37,576 nt of DNA from Syntrophobacterales bacterium. Lineage in GTDB: Bacteria > Desulfobacterota > Syntrophia > Syntrophales > UBA2210. The translations under genes and the position numbers were made by a program. The stretch is from the NCBI GenBank assembly GCA_021163105.1, contig JAGGXJ010000059.1, forward strand, positions 1 to 37,576, read 5' to 3'. Below the pieces are notes generated by a model that worked only from the letters and a program-made list of their open reading frames with translations, was not told the DNA's origin and did no database searches. How positions within the stretch are numbered: the stretch's first letter is position 1; each line of letters starts with the position of its first letter. Of the stretch, positions 1 to 7,951 are shown one piece after another.

Positions 1-8
1 ATTTATTG

Positions 9-84
9 GCCCACGTAGCTCAGTCGGTAGAGCACATCCTTGGTAAGGATGAGGTCACCAGTTCAATCCTGGTCGTGGGCTCCA
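9..84 (+). tRNA. tRNA-Thr (anticodon GGT)
   Basis: The cloverleaf reads directly: acceptor arm GCCCACG (9-15) pairs with CGTGGGC (74-80). The anticodon stem CATCC/GGATG encloses loop TTGGTAA, so the anticodon is GGT and the tRNA reads ACC/ACU. The T-loop is TTCAATC, and discriminator T plus CCA (82-84) are encoded. It ends only 25 nt before rpmG. In relatives such as Geobacter (from memory) a tuf copy commonly lies between this tRNA and rpmG; here it does not. Confidence 0.95.
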
Positions 85-109
85 TTTTGGTGAAAGCAGG
101 CTTATTGAA

Positions 110-259
110 ATGAGAGATATTGTTATTCTTGCGTGTGGTGAGTGCAAACAGAGAAATTACACTACGACAAAAAACAAGCGAATTACGAAAAATCGTCTTG
201 AGATGAAGAAATATTGCAAATTCTGCCAGTGTCATACAATACATAAAGAGACGAAATAA
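110..259 (+). CDS. rpmG: 50S ribosomal protein L33, zinc-binding form
   Basis: This 49-codon gene encodes L33, a small protein near the E site of the large subunit. The protein begins [12 protein letters not shown] and carries two CxxC pairs, C9/C12 and C36/C39, the zinc-ribbon (C+) signature that zinc-independent paralogs lack. Length and the K/N/R-rich middle match the family. It lies between tRNA-Thr and tRNA-Trp, the common bacterial rpmG position upstream of secE-nusG. No strong Shine-Dalgarno is visible before ATG 110 (nearest purine stretch is GAAAGCAGG, 92-100), so expression may depend on how the tRNA-mRNA transcript is processed. Confidence 0.93.
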   Translation: MRDIVILACGECKQRNYTTTKNKRITKNRLEMKKYCKFCQCHTIHKETK

Positions 260-300
260 AAGATCTGTTTGTGTCTCATGATATGTCGGGTGGCAGGGTT

Positions 301-363
301 TTCCGGTAGTGTTGGTATTGGGGGTGTGGGAATTCGGGAATGTTTCTTTGTGGACTACCGGAA
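301..363 (+). repeat. Inverted repeat in the rpmG-tRNA-Trp spacer
   Basis: Perfect 10-bp arms TTCCGGTAGT (301-310) and ACTACCGGAA (354-363) enclose 43 nt. No T-run follows, so it is not an intrinsic terminator. It sits 29 nt before the tRNA-Trp 5' end and could shape tRNA processing. No protein is supported in the 260-392 spacer. Confidence 0.6.
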
Positions 364-392
364 TCTCAAAATAGAAATATATCGTTTGGGAT

Positions 393-469
393 AGGCCAGT
401 AGCTCTAACGGCTAGAGCACCGGACTCCAAATCCGGGTGTTGGGGGTTCGAATCCCTCCTGGCCTGCCA
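393..469 (+). tRNA. tRNA-Trp (anticodon CCA)
   Basis: Acceptor stem AGGCCAG (393-399) pairs with CTGGCCT (459-465), followed by G and encoded CCA (467-469). The anticodon stem CCGGA/TCCGG encloses CTCCAAA, giving anticodon CCA. The T-loop is TTCGAAT and the T-stem contains one G-U pair. tRNA-Trp directly before secE is a widespread bacterial arrangement. Confidence 0.96.
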
Positions 470-493
470 TTATGTTTTTGCCGGGTTTGTCTA

Positions 494-697
494 ATGGAAA
501 AGATCAAGTTGATGATAAGCAGGATAAAACGTTTCTTGAGGGAAGCGAAGGTTGAGCTGAGGAAGGTGACATGGCCAACCCCGAAAGAGGCTCTTGCCTC
601 GACTTCAGTCGTGATAGTTGTCGTTATTATCGTGTCCCTGTTTCTCGGTGTGGTGGATTTAGGTCTTACCAAAATAATAAGATTGGTTTTAGGTTAA
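494..697 (+). CDS. secE: Preprotein translocase subunit SecE
   Basis: This is the 67-residue short form of SecE, the clamp subunit of the SecYEG channel in the inner membrane. An amphipathic, basic N-terminal helix carries the conserved motif ELRKVTWPTPKEA (about residues 22-34). A single transmembrane segment (roughly residues 38-58, rich in V and I) follows. The open frame continues upstream into tRNA-Trp, but ATG 494 gives the family-typical N-terminus, so I start there. nusG follows after 4 nt, the usual secE-nusG pair, so the two are almost certainly co-transcribed. Confidence 0.93.
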   Translation: MEKIKLMISRIKRFLREAKVELRKVTWPTPKEALASTSVVIVVVIIVSLFLGVVDLGLTKIIRLVLG

Positions 698-701
698 AGA
701 T

Positions 702-1232
702 ATGGCTTTCAGCTGGTATGTCGTTCATACATACTCAGGTTTTGAAAACAGGGTAAAGAGCTCTCTGGAAGAGAGGGTGACCACCTCTGGTATGCAGGAT
801 TATTTTGCCGACATACTGATACCGGAGGAGGATGTGGTCGAACTCAAAAAAGGGGAGAAAAAAACTTCGAAGAGAAAATTTTTCCCCGGTTACATACTCG
901 TAAACATGGAATTGAACGATGACACATGGCATATAGTAAAGGATACTCCTAAGGTCACCGGTTTTATAGGAATGAGGGACAGACCCTCGCCTGTGTCCGA
1001 TGAATCCGTCCGGTTGCTGAAAACCAAGATAGATGAGGGTACATTGAAGCCCAAGCCGAAGTTCGAGTTTGGACTTGGAGATCATGTGAGGATTGTGGAT
1101 GGTCCCTTTACGAATTTTGACGGGGTTGTTGATGAAGTCAAGCCGGAAAAGGGTAAGTTGAGAGTTATCGTGAGTATCTTTGGAAGATCAACACCTGTAG
1201 AGCTTGATTTTATACAGGTTGTCCAAAACTGA
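702..1232 (+). CDS. nusG: Transcription termination/antitermination factor NusG
   Basis: NusG (176 aa) binds the clamp of RNA polymerase to promote processivity and links it to Rho or ribosomal protein S10. The N-terminal NGN domain is clear (WYVVHTYSGFENRV at residues 5-18, FPGYILVNM around 62-70). A C-terminal KOW domain begins near residue 122 (GDHVRIVDGPFTNFDG) and ends in the family-typical ELDFIQVVQ. Length is standard and no domain II insertion is present. It follows secE by 4 nt and is separated from rplK by a 166-nt spacer holding a foldable repeat. Confidence 0.97.
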   Translation: MAFSWYVVHTYSGFENRVKSSLEERVTTSGMQDYFADILIPEEDVVELKKGEKKTSKRKFFPGYILVNMELNDDTWHIVKDTPKVTGFIGMRDRPSPVSDESVRLLKTKIDEGTLKPKPKFEFGLGDHVRIVDGPFTNFDGVVDEVKPEKGKLRVIVSIFGRSTPVELDFIQVVQN

Positions 1233-1238
1233 AAAAAC

Positions 1239-1350
1239 GTAATTACTCAGGTTAGTAGGTCCAAAGTTCAAGGGTTCAGATGCTGATTGACTATTAGCTG
1301 AAAATTAACCGTGAGCTGTGAACCGTGGAACTATAAACCCGAGCAGTTAC
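1239..1350 (+). repeat. Foldable TACTCAGG-ended element between nusG and rplK
   Basis: The termini GTAATTACTCAGG (1239-1251) and CCCGAGCAGTTAC (1338-1350) pair at 11 of 13 positions counting one G-U. Pairing continues inward, including GGTTCA (1273-1278) with TGAACC (1319-1324). The inside is rich in GTTCA/TGAAC words. Similar termini occur in the argC-cysS spacer. It has no coding content and no T-run, so it looks like a non-autonomous dispersed repeat. Confidence 0.5.
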
Positions 1351-1398
1351 AAAGAATCAAAAAAATTTCGAAAATGGAAATAAATAAAGGGGAGTCTA

Positions 1399-1824
1399 AT
1401 GGCTAAGAAGGTTATAGCAAGTATCAAGCTTCAGATTCAGGCCGGCAAAGCCACGCCGTCGCCGCCAATCGGTCCCGCCTTGGGCCAGCACGGGGTTAAT
1501 ATAATGGAATTCTGCAAGGCCTATAATGCCCTTACGCAGAAGCAGGAAGGGATGATAATACCGGTTGTGATAACCGTGTATGCCGATAAATCATTTACCT
1601 TTATTACCAAAACGCCGCCAACATCCGTTTTATTAAAACAGATGGCGAAAATTGCGAAGGGTGCCGGGGATCCTAAAAGAGAAAAGGTCGGAACAGTAAC
1701 CCCCAAACAACTGAGGGAAATCGCTGAAATAAAGTATGAAGACTTGAATGCCGTAGATATTAATGGAGCGATGGCTATTGTAGAAGGGACTGCAAGGTCC
1801 ATGGGTATTGGGATTGCCAAATAA
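1399..1824 (+). CDS. rplK: 50S ribosomal protein L11
   Basis: L11 (141 aa) binds 23S rRNA at the GTPase-associated centre and is the thiostrepton and RelA-linked stalk-base protein. The N-terminal domain carries the proline-rich [20 protein letters not shown] (about residues 20-39). The C-terminal rRNA-binding domain ends [13 protein letters not shown]. Length equals the usual bacterial L11. GGGGAG at 1389-1394 precedes ATG 1399. rplA follows after 23 nt, the usual L11-L1 pair. Confidence 0.98.
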   Translation: MAKKVIASIKLQIQAGKATPSPPIGPALGQHGVNIMEFCKAYNALTQKQEGMIIPVVITVYADKSFTFITKTPPTSVLLKQMAKIAKGAGDPKREKVGTVTPKQLREIAEIKYEDLNAVDINGAMAIVEGTARSMGIGIAK

Positions 1825-1847
1825 ATTTACTTCGGGGTTTTATAGAG

Positions 1848-2558
1848 ATGTCTAACAGAGGTAGGGGATACTTGGAAGCAAGAAAAAAAGTGGAGTCCGG
1901 GCAGCGCTATTCGTTGGAAGAAGCCGTGAAGCTTGCGGTATCAACTGCAAGGGCGAAATTTGATGAGACGGCTGATATTGCCATTAAACTGGGTGTAAAT
2001 CCAAAGCACGCGGATCAGATGATAAGGGGGAGTGTTGTACTTCCTAATGGGCTCGGCAAGTCTGTGAGGGTGCTGGTTTTCGCAAAAGGAGACAAAGAAA
2101 GAGAGGCCCTTGACGCCGGAGCGGATTTTGCCGGTTCAGACGATCTTGTCGAAAAAATTAAAGGCGGCTGGATGGAGTTTGACAGAGTTGTCGCTACTCC
2201 GGATATGATGGGCAGTGTTGGAAAGCTGGGCAAGATCTTGGGACCGCGCGGTTTGATGCCTAATCCCAAGGTTGGAACTGTAACGTTTGACGTAAAGAAC
2301 GCAGTCGAAGAACTTAAAGCCGGCAAGGTCGAATTCAGGGTGGAGAAAGCGGGAATTATTCACAGTCCTGTGGGTAAGATTTCATTCGGAGCAGACAAGC
2401 TGACAGAAAATATCCTTGCATTGGTAGAATCAATAATGAAGATGAAGCCTGTATCCAGTAAAGGGACATATCTGAAAGCTATTTCTCTTTCCACTACCAT
2501 GGGTCCGGGAGTTAAAATAGACCCACTGGATGTCAGGAATGCCTTAAAGGCCGGGTAA
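1848..2558 (+). CDS. rplA: 50S ribosomal protein L1
   Basis: L1 (236 aa) forms the mobile L1 stalk that helps release E-site tRNA. In many bacteria it also represses its own operon by binding the rplK leader. Visible family features are the N-terminal [10 protein letters not shown], the central [15 protein letters not shown] block (about residues 127-141) and the C-terminal [21 protein letters not shown]. Length is normal. It follows rplK by 23 nt and is separated from rplJ by a 185-nt structured leader. An L1 operator upstream of rplK could not be recognised with confidence. Confidence 0.98.
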   Translation: MSNRGRGYLEARKKVESGQRYSLEEAVKLAVSTARAKFDETADIAIKLGVNPKHADQMIRGSVVLPNGLGKSVRVLVFAKGDKEREALDAGADFAGSDDLVEKIKGGWMEFDRVVATPDMMGSVGKLGKILGPRGLMPNPKVGTVTFDVKNAVEELKAGKVEFRVEKAGIIHSPVGKISFGADKLTENILALVESIMKMKPVSSKGTYLKAISLSTTMGPGVKIDPLDVRNALKAG

Positions 2559-2574
2559 AAAGACAGACAAGAAG

Positions 2575-2740
2575 TCAGAGACAGCAGGTACAGAATGTTT
2601 AATCGAGCACCGGGCCGGCCTGCCGAGACTATGGAGGAGTTTAAGTAGTATTTTCCTGTATAGCGGTCTGACTTTCAGATAATTCTGATCGCCTCCGGGC
2701 GGCAGGATATTTTGGAATTCAAGTGTTGAAAGGAGGCCAT
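2575..2740 (+). promoter_or_regulatory. L10 leader-like autoregulatory RNA before rplJ
   Basis: The rplA-rplJ spacer contains GCAGG (2584-2588) pairing with CCTGC (2619-2623) inside CCTGCCGAGACT, which resembles the CTGCCGAG core of L10-leader RNAs bound by the L10-(L12)4 complex. Further hairpins are GCGGTC/GATCGC (2663-2668/2687-2692) around TCAGA-TAAT-TCTGA, and TCCTG (2654-2658) with CAGGA (2703-2707). GCCTCC (2691-2696) is exactly complementary to GGAGGC (2732-2737), which includes the rplJ Shine-Dalgarno. The L10-leader assignment is from pattern memory; the complementarities are seen directly. Confidence 0.55.
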
Positions 2741-2743
2741 GTA

Positions 2744-3265
2744 TTGAATAGAAGTGCTAAAAAACAGGTTGTCACCGAGCTTCATAAAAAGCTTAAGAAT
2801 GTGAAGCTGGCTATTCTTGCGGACTACAGCGGTATTAAGGTCAAGGATATTACCGACCTGAGGAATGAGTTGCGTAAGGTGGACAGTGAATTTAGGGTGG
2901 TAAAAAACAACCTCTTGAGCATTGCCCTGAAGGATACTGAGTTTTTACCGCTGGATGACCATCTCAGGGGCCCCAGAGCTCTCATGATGAATTTTGGAGA
3001 TGTGGTTGAGCCGACCAGAATACTTGTTGAATTTGCCAAAAAGAATGACCGACTTGACATCGAAGCGGGCGTACTGGACGGCAGACTTTTGAGCAGAGAG
3101 CAGATAGGAGACCTGTCTAAGTTACCGAGCAGAGACATCCTTCTTGGAAAATTCCTCTCTATCCTGGTTGGGGTACAGACCCAGTTTGTCACGGTTTTGG
3201 GCGGAGTTCCCAGAGGACTTGTGCAGGTACTTGAGGCACATAGAATGAAGAAAGAAGAAAAATAA
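2744..3265 (+). CDS. rplJ: 50S ribosomal protein L10
   Basis: L10 (173 aa from this start) anchors the L7/L12 dimers on the stalk and, with L12, binds the leader of its own mRNA. The N-terminus LNRSAKKQVVTELHKKL, the FRVVKNNLLSIAL block and the RGPRALM block are typical. The C-terminal helix that binds L7/L12 ends in KKEEK. I start at TTG 2744 because AAGGAGG (2730-2736) lies 7 nt upstream and the family N-terminus begins there. The upstream in-frame GTG 2723 would place the Shine-Dalgarno inside the gene. Confidence 0.95.
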   Translation: MNRSAKKQVVTELHKKLKNVKLAILADYSGIKVKDITDLRNELRKVDSEFRVVKNNLLSIALKDTEFLPLDDHLRGPRALMMNFGDVVEPTRILVEFAKKNDRLDIEAGVLDGRLLSREQIGDLSKLPSRDILLGKFLSILVGVQTQFVTVLGGVPRGLVQVLEAHRMKKEEK

Positions 3266-3291
3266 ACATACAGGAAAGGAAGTAGCAAAAA

Positions 3292-3681
3292 ATGGCAACA
3301 GCAAAAAAAATCACGAAAGAAGAAGTTATAGGTTTTATCGAAAATATGACAGTTCTTGAGTTGTCGGAATTGGTTAAGGAGCTGGAAGAAAAGTTTGGTG
3401 TTTCCGCAGCAGCTCCGGTGGCTGCCGTTGCGGCAGCTGGACCGGCCGCAGCAGCTCCGGCAGAGGAAAAGACTGATTTTGATGTTATGCTCACAGGGTT
3501 CGGCGATCAGAAGATCCAGGTTATCAAAGTCGCCAGGGCTGTAACAGGGCTGGGTCTTAAGGAGGCCAAAGACCTGGTTGAGGCTGCGCCCAAAGCGGTT
3601 AAAGAGGGTGTATCAAAGGACGAAGCCGAAGAAATTAAGGCCAAGCTGGAAGCAGTAGGCGCAAGTGTAGAAATTAAATAG
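3292..3681 (+). CDS. rplL: 50S ribosomal protein L7/L12
   Basis: L7/L12 (129 aa) forms the flexible stalk that recruits and stimulates the translational GTPases. An N-terminal dimerisation helix ([19 protein letters not shown], about 19-37) is followed by an Ala/Pro-rich hinge (about 38-60). The compact C-terminal domain has the conserved [23 protein letters not shown] 3292 follows the purine-rich GGAAAGGAAG at about 3275-3284. It lies 26 nt after rplJ, forming the L10-L12 stalk operon. The next gene, rpoB, is 140 nt away across a long hairpin. Confidence 0.98.
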   Translation: MATAKKITKEEVIGFIENMTVLELSELVKELEEKFGVSAAAPVAAVAAAGPAAAAPAEEKTDFDVMLTGFGDQKIQVIKVARAVTGLGLKEAKDLVEAAPKAVKEGVSKDEAEEIKAKLEAVGASVEIK

Positions 3682-3732
3682 CAGTCGTAAACAGTTACTA
3701 AAAGTTAAAAAGGGATTCAAGATTATGAGTCC

Positions 3733-3785
3733 AGAAGCCAGAGATCAGAAAGAAATTAAAGAGATTTTTTTCTATTCTGGCTTCT
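3733..3785 (+). promoter_or_regulatory. Long hairpin in the rplL-rpoB spacer (attenuator or RNase III site candidate)
   Basis: AGAAGCCAGA (3733-3742) is perfectly complementary to TCTGGCTTCT (3776-3785). Inside, AGAAAGAAAT pairs with ATTTTTTTCT with one G-U, giving a nearly continuous stem of about 20 bp. Only a weak T-rich tract follows. In E. coli this spacer holds a partial attenuator and an RNase III cleavage site that set the r-protein to RNA polymerase ratio. The same role here is inferred from position and structure. Confidence 0.6.
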
Positions 3786-3821
3786 CTATTTTATGAAGGG
3801 TAAATCATCATAAGGATTACT

Positions 3822-6800
3822 ATGGGTACTTATAGAAAAAGTTTTGGCCGCATAAAGAAAACAATCAAGATGCCTGATCTTATAGAAATTCAGAAAAAGT
3901 CTTATGAGAAATTTCTCCAGGCTGATGTGAAACCTGAAGATAGAGGGAGTTTCGGTCTCCAGGGAGCATTTAAGAGTGTTTTTCCCATTATGGATTTTGG
4001 CGGAAAATGTTCTCTGGAGTTTGTCAGCTATAAGATAGGAGATCCCAGATATGATGTCAGGGAATGCACACAAAAGGGCATGACCTATAATGCTCCTCTG
4101 AAAGTTGTAGTCAGGCTTATTGTGTTCGACAATGGTCGGGGCAACGAACAAAAGTCCATAAGAGATATAAAGGAGCAGGAAATATACTTTGGCGAAATTC
4201 CGCTGATGACCGACAAGGGTACTTTTAATGTCAATGGTACCGAGAGGGTTATCGTAAGTCAGCTGCATCGATCGCCGGGTATATTTTTTGATCACGACAA
4301 GGGGAAAACCCATGTGAGTGGGAAGCTTATATATTCAGCGAGGGTTATCCCCATAAGGGGTTCCTGGCTTGATCTTGAGTTTGACCCGAAAGATCTTCTC
4401 TACGCGAGAGTGGACAGGAGAAGGAAGATGCCGGCCACGGTGCTTCTTAAAGCCATGGGATATTCTGTTGAGGAATTGATAGAGTACTTCTACGACATTA
4501 AAAGAGTAATTTTGAATGACCACCGCGTGTCTCTGGTGATAGATGACAGTCTTATCGGCGAAAGGATATCTGAAGATGTTAAGGATAGTCAGACCGGTGA
4601 GGTAATCCTGAAGAAGGGAAGGAAGATTTTAAAGACTTTCCTGAAAAAAATGGCGGATGCCGGGGTGGAACTGATGGACCTAAGCGAGGATTACCTTATG
4701 GGCAAAATCCTTGCTTCAGACGTGGTAGATACTGAGACCGGTGAAGTCATTCTGAAGTGCAATGATGAATTGGACGAAGATGGCGTGGCGTTGCTGCATG
4801 AAAGGAACATTGCTGAAGTAAGATTTATTCAGCTTGATGAGGAAGGGCTGAATTCCTATATCAGGAATACTCTGTTCGTGGATAAAATTGAGACAGAAGA
4901 GGAGGCCATTGTAGACATATACAGAAGATTAAGGCCAAGCAACCCCCCCTCGCTTGAAACTGCCCGCAAATTTTTCAACAGTCTCTTTTTCGATCACAAC
5001 AGTTATGACCTGTCTGATGTCGGGCGTGTGAAGATGAATTATAAGCTTCGCATGGATGTACCTTCAGATGTGACGGTTCTCCGCCGGGAGGATGTCATGA
5101 AGGCTGTGAAATACCTCATAAATCTGAAGAATGGTATGAGCGAATACAACGTTGATGATATAGATCACCTTGGAAACAGAAGGATAAGATCTGTTGGAGA
5201 GCTTATAGAAAATCAGTACAGGATCGGTCTGGTGAGGATGGAGCGCGCCATCAAGGAAAAAATGAGTCTCCTTGACATAGAAACCATGATGCCGCACGAT
5301 CTTATAAATGCCAAGCCTGTTACCGCCGTAGTTAATGAATTTTTCGGGAGCAGCCAGCTTTCTCAATTTATGGATCAGACCAATCCTCTTTCTGAGATTA
5401 CGCACAAGAGAAGGTTGTCGGCTCTCGGCCCCGGAGGCCTTACCCGCGAGAGAGCGGGTTTTGAGGTAAGGGATGTGCACAATACCCATTACGGGCGTGT
5501 GTGCCCTGTTGAAACGCCGGAAGGCCCCAATATCGGGCTGATTGTATCTCTCAGTGCCTATGCCCGGGTAAACGATTTCGGTTTTATAGAGACGCCTTAC
5601 AGGGTTGTGAAAGATGGCAGGGTTTTTGATGAAATCCGGTATCTTACCGCGACAGAGGAAGAAGATTACATTATAACTCAAGCGAACGTGCCTGTTGATT
5701 CAAAAGGCAAATTTATTGAAGATCTCATCACCGCGAGAAAGAGCGGAAACTACATAACCGTGAATCCGCAGGAGATAAACCTGATGGACGTGTCTCCCAG
5801 CCAGCTTGTTTCGGTTGCTACCGGGCTTATCCCGTTTCTGGAACATGATGATGCCAACCGGGCGCTGATGGGCTCTAATATGCAACGTCAGGCCGTCCCG
5901 CTTTTAAAACCGGAGGCTCCCCTTGTGGGGACCGGTATGTGTGCGGTTATTGCCAAGGATTCCGGCGCTGTCATTGTGGCAAGGGAATCAGGTACCGTGG
6001 AAGATGTCGATGCGGAGAGAATTGTTATCAAGCGCGACGCAAAAGACGGAGATGAGTCCGATATTGGTGTTGATATGTACAGCCTCATAAAATACCAACG
6101 GTCGAACCAGAATACCTGTTCTAACCATAAACCTATTGTAGACAAGGGCAGCAGTGTAAAAAAGGGAGACATTATAGCTGATGGCCCGGCTACCGATAAC
6201 GGCGAACTGGCACTGGGCAGGAATATTATGGTGGCCTTCATGCCGTGGGGCGGATACAATTACGAAGATTCCATATTGATCAGCGAAAGAGTTGTAAAGG
6301 ATGACATCTATACTTCCGTGCATATAGAGGAATTTGAAACAGTAGCCAGAGACACAAAGCTGGGCAAGGAAGAGATTACACGAGATATTCCCAATATGGG
6401 AGAAGATGCCCTGAGGAATCTGGATGAAAGTGGTATTGTCAGAATGGGTGTCCCGGTCAAGGCGGGCGATATTCTTGTAGGAAAGGTTACGCCCAAGGGC
6501 GAAACCCAGTTGTCACCTGAGGAAAAGCTTCTCCGCGCGATATTCGGAGAAAAGGCGGGCGATGTCAGAGATACATCTCTGAGAGTCCCGCCCGGCGTAG
6601 AGGGGATTGTTATAGATGCCAAGATATTTACCCGCAAGGGCGCTGAGAAAGACAGCAGATCACAGTCGATAGAAAGCGAAGCAATCGACAGTCTTCTCAA
6701 TGACAGAGATGATGAAATCAGGATTATTAACGATAGTGTGAAGAAAAAGATTTCCGAATTACTCGCAGGGAAAGGTTCCGCTTCGAAGCTGGCTGATCCA

Positions 6801-7907
6801 AATAGCAGGAAGGCTTTCTTGAAGAAATCGGAAATAATTACCGAAGACGCGCTTGAGCTTATTCCATTCAGATTCTGGAAAGATATAACGCTGGATGATT
6901 ACAAAGCTGAAGAGAAAATGAGGACCATATTGGGGGGTCTTGAGAAAAGGGTAGAAAATGTCGAAACGTTTTTCGCGGAGAAAATAGAAAGGGTGAAAAC
7001 TGGCGATGAACTGCCACCCGGTGTGATAAAACTGGTAAAAGTGTATATTGCCATAAAGAGGAAGCTCTCCGTTGGTGACAAGATGGCGGGCAGGCACGGT
7101 AACAAGGGTGTGCTGTCAAGGATACTTCCGGAGGCGGATATGCCGTTCTTTGAGGATGGAACACCTGTTGATATCGTTTTAAATCCCCTTGGCGTGCCTT
7201 CGCGTATGAATGTAGGACAGATTCTCGAGACGCACCTCGGATGGGCGGCGAAGGGTCTGGGCGAGAAGATTCATGCCCTTGCGGAAAAAGCTGGTGTGGA
7301 TATGGTGAAGAAAGAGCTGAGGGGAATATATTCCTCTCCTGAGTTCGATGATTTTGTGGATGGAGCTACTGATGATGAAATCAGGAAACTTGTTCGCAGA
7401 TTGGAAAAAGGAGTATCTCTGGCCACCCCGGTTTTCGATGGGGCCAGTGAAGGTGAAATAAAGGGTATGTTGAGATCGGTAGGGCTGCCGGAAACGGGGC
7501 AGACGAGACTTTACGATGGCCGTACAGGAGAACCTTTCGACCAGAATGTAACGGTGGGAATGATCTATATGTTGAAACTCCACCATCTTGTCGATGATAA
7601 GATTCATGCGAGATCCATAGGGCCGTATTCCCTGGTTACACAGCAACCGCTTGGAGGAAAGGCGCAGTTTGGTGGGCAGAGACTGGGTGAAATGGAGGTG
7701 TGGGCAATTGAGGCCTATGGAGCCGCCTATGCGTTGCAAGAGTTTCTTACTGTCAAGTCGGACGATGTGGCGGGAAGAACAAGAATGTACGAGGCTATAG
7801 TAAAAGGGGAACATACCCTGGAGCCCGGATTGCCGGAGTCCTTTAATGTGCTTGTCAAAGAATTACAGGGTCTGGCTATTGATGTTGAATTAGTAGAAGA
7901 TGAGTAA
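3822..7907 (+). CDS. rpoB: DNA-directed RNA polymerase subunit beta
   Basis: The beta subunit (1361 aa) forms one jaw of the RNA polymerase active-site cleft. Intact landmarks include the rifampicin region near residues 505-540 ([28 protein letters not shown]), with wild-type residues at the classic resistance positions. Also present are [13 protein letters not shown], the [20 protein letters not shown] block, [10 protein letters not shown], and the C-terminal [21 protein letters not shown]. Residues near 960-1060 are a lineage-variable stretch. It is full length for a proteobacterial-type beta. AAGGA (3813-3817) precedes ATG 3822, and rpoC follows after 44 nt. Confidence 0.99.
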   Translation: MGTYRKSFGRIKKTIKMPDLIEIQKKSYEKFLQADVKPEDRGSFGLQGAFKSVFPIMDFGGKCSLEFVSYKIGDPRYDVRECTQKGMTYNAPLKVVVRLIVFDNGRGNEQKSIRDIKEQEIYFGEIPLMTDKGTFNVNGTERVIVSQLHRSPGIFFDHDKGKTHVSGKLIYSARVIPIRGSWLDLEFDPKDLLYARVDRRRKMPATVLLKAMGYSVEELIEYFYDIKRVILNDHRVSLVIDDSLIGERISEDVKDSQTGEVILKKGRKILKTFLKKMADAGVELMDLSEDYLMGKILASDVVDTETGEVILKCNDELDEDGVALLHERNIAEVRFIQLDEEGLNSYIRNTLFVDKIETEEEAIVDIYRRLRPSNPPSLETARKFFNSLFFDHNSYDLSDVGRVKMNYKLRMDVPSDVTVLRREDVMKAVKYLINLKNGMSEYNVDDIDHLGNRRIRSVGELIENQYRIGLVRMERAIKEKMSLLDIETMMPHDLINAKPVTAVVNEFFGSSQLSQFMDQTNPLSEITHKRRLSALGPGGLTRERAGFEVRDVHNTHYGRVCPVETPEGPNIGLIVSLSAYARVNDFGFIETPYRVVKDGRVFDEIRYLTATEEEDYIITQANVPVDSKGKFIEDLITARKSGNYITVNPQEINLMDVSPSQLVSVATGLIPFLEHDDANRALMGSNMQRQAVPLLKPEAPLVGTGMCAVIAKDSGAVIVARESGTVEDVDAERIVIKRDAKDGDESDIGVDMYSLIKYQRSNQNTCSNHKPIVDKGSSVKKGDIIADGPATDNGELALGRNIMVAFMPWGGYNYEDSILISERVVKDDIYTSVHIEEFETVARDTKLGKEEITRDIPNMGEDALRNLDESGIVRMGVPVKAGDILVGKVTPKGETQLSPEEKLLRAIFGEKAGDVRDTSLRVPPGVEGIVIDAKIFTRKGAEKDSRSQSIESEAIDSLLNDRDDEIRIINDSVKKKISELLAGKGSASKLADPNSRKAFLKKSEIITEDALELIPFRFWKDITLDDYKAEEKMRTILGGLEKRVENVETFFAEKIERVKTGDELPPGVIKLVKVYIAIKRKLSVGDKMAGRHGNKGVLSRILPEADMPFFEDGTPVDIVLNPLGVPSRMNVGQILETHLGWAAKGLGEKIHALAEKAGVDMVKKELRGIYSSPEFDDFVDGATDDEIRKLVRRLEKGVSLATPVFDGASEGEIKGMLRSVGLPETGQTRLYDGRTGEPFDQNVTVGMIYMLKLHHLVDDKIHARSIGPYSLVTQQPLGGKAQFGGQRLGEMEVWAIEAYGAAYALQEFLTVKSDDVAGRTRMYEAIVKGEHTLEPGLPESFNVLVKELQGLAIDVELVEDE

Positions 7908-7951
7908 GAGTTTATTATAGAACATTCTTAAAACAAAGGGAGTTTTATCCA

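Noticed and set aside
20-430. 136-residue open frame on the minus strand over the tRNA genes and rpmG
   Set aside because: It runs antisense through two tRNAs and rpmG, with no recognisable protein family and no ribosome site.
730-740. TACTCAGG motif inside nusG as a further repeat copy
   Set aside because: It encodes the conserved HTYSGF of NusG and has no inverted partner, so the match is coincidental.
5064-5681. 205-residue minus-strand open frame inside rpoB
   Set aside because: It is a shadow of a conserved rpoB region. The plus-strand protein is unambiguous and the minus-strand product resembles nothing.
7179-7814. 211-residue minus-strand open frame inside the 3' part of rpoB
   Set aside because: It is antisense to highly conserved beta-subunit motifs and lacks a plausible start context.
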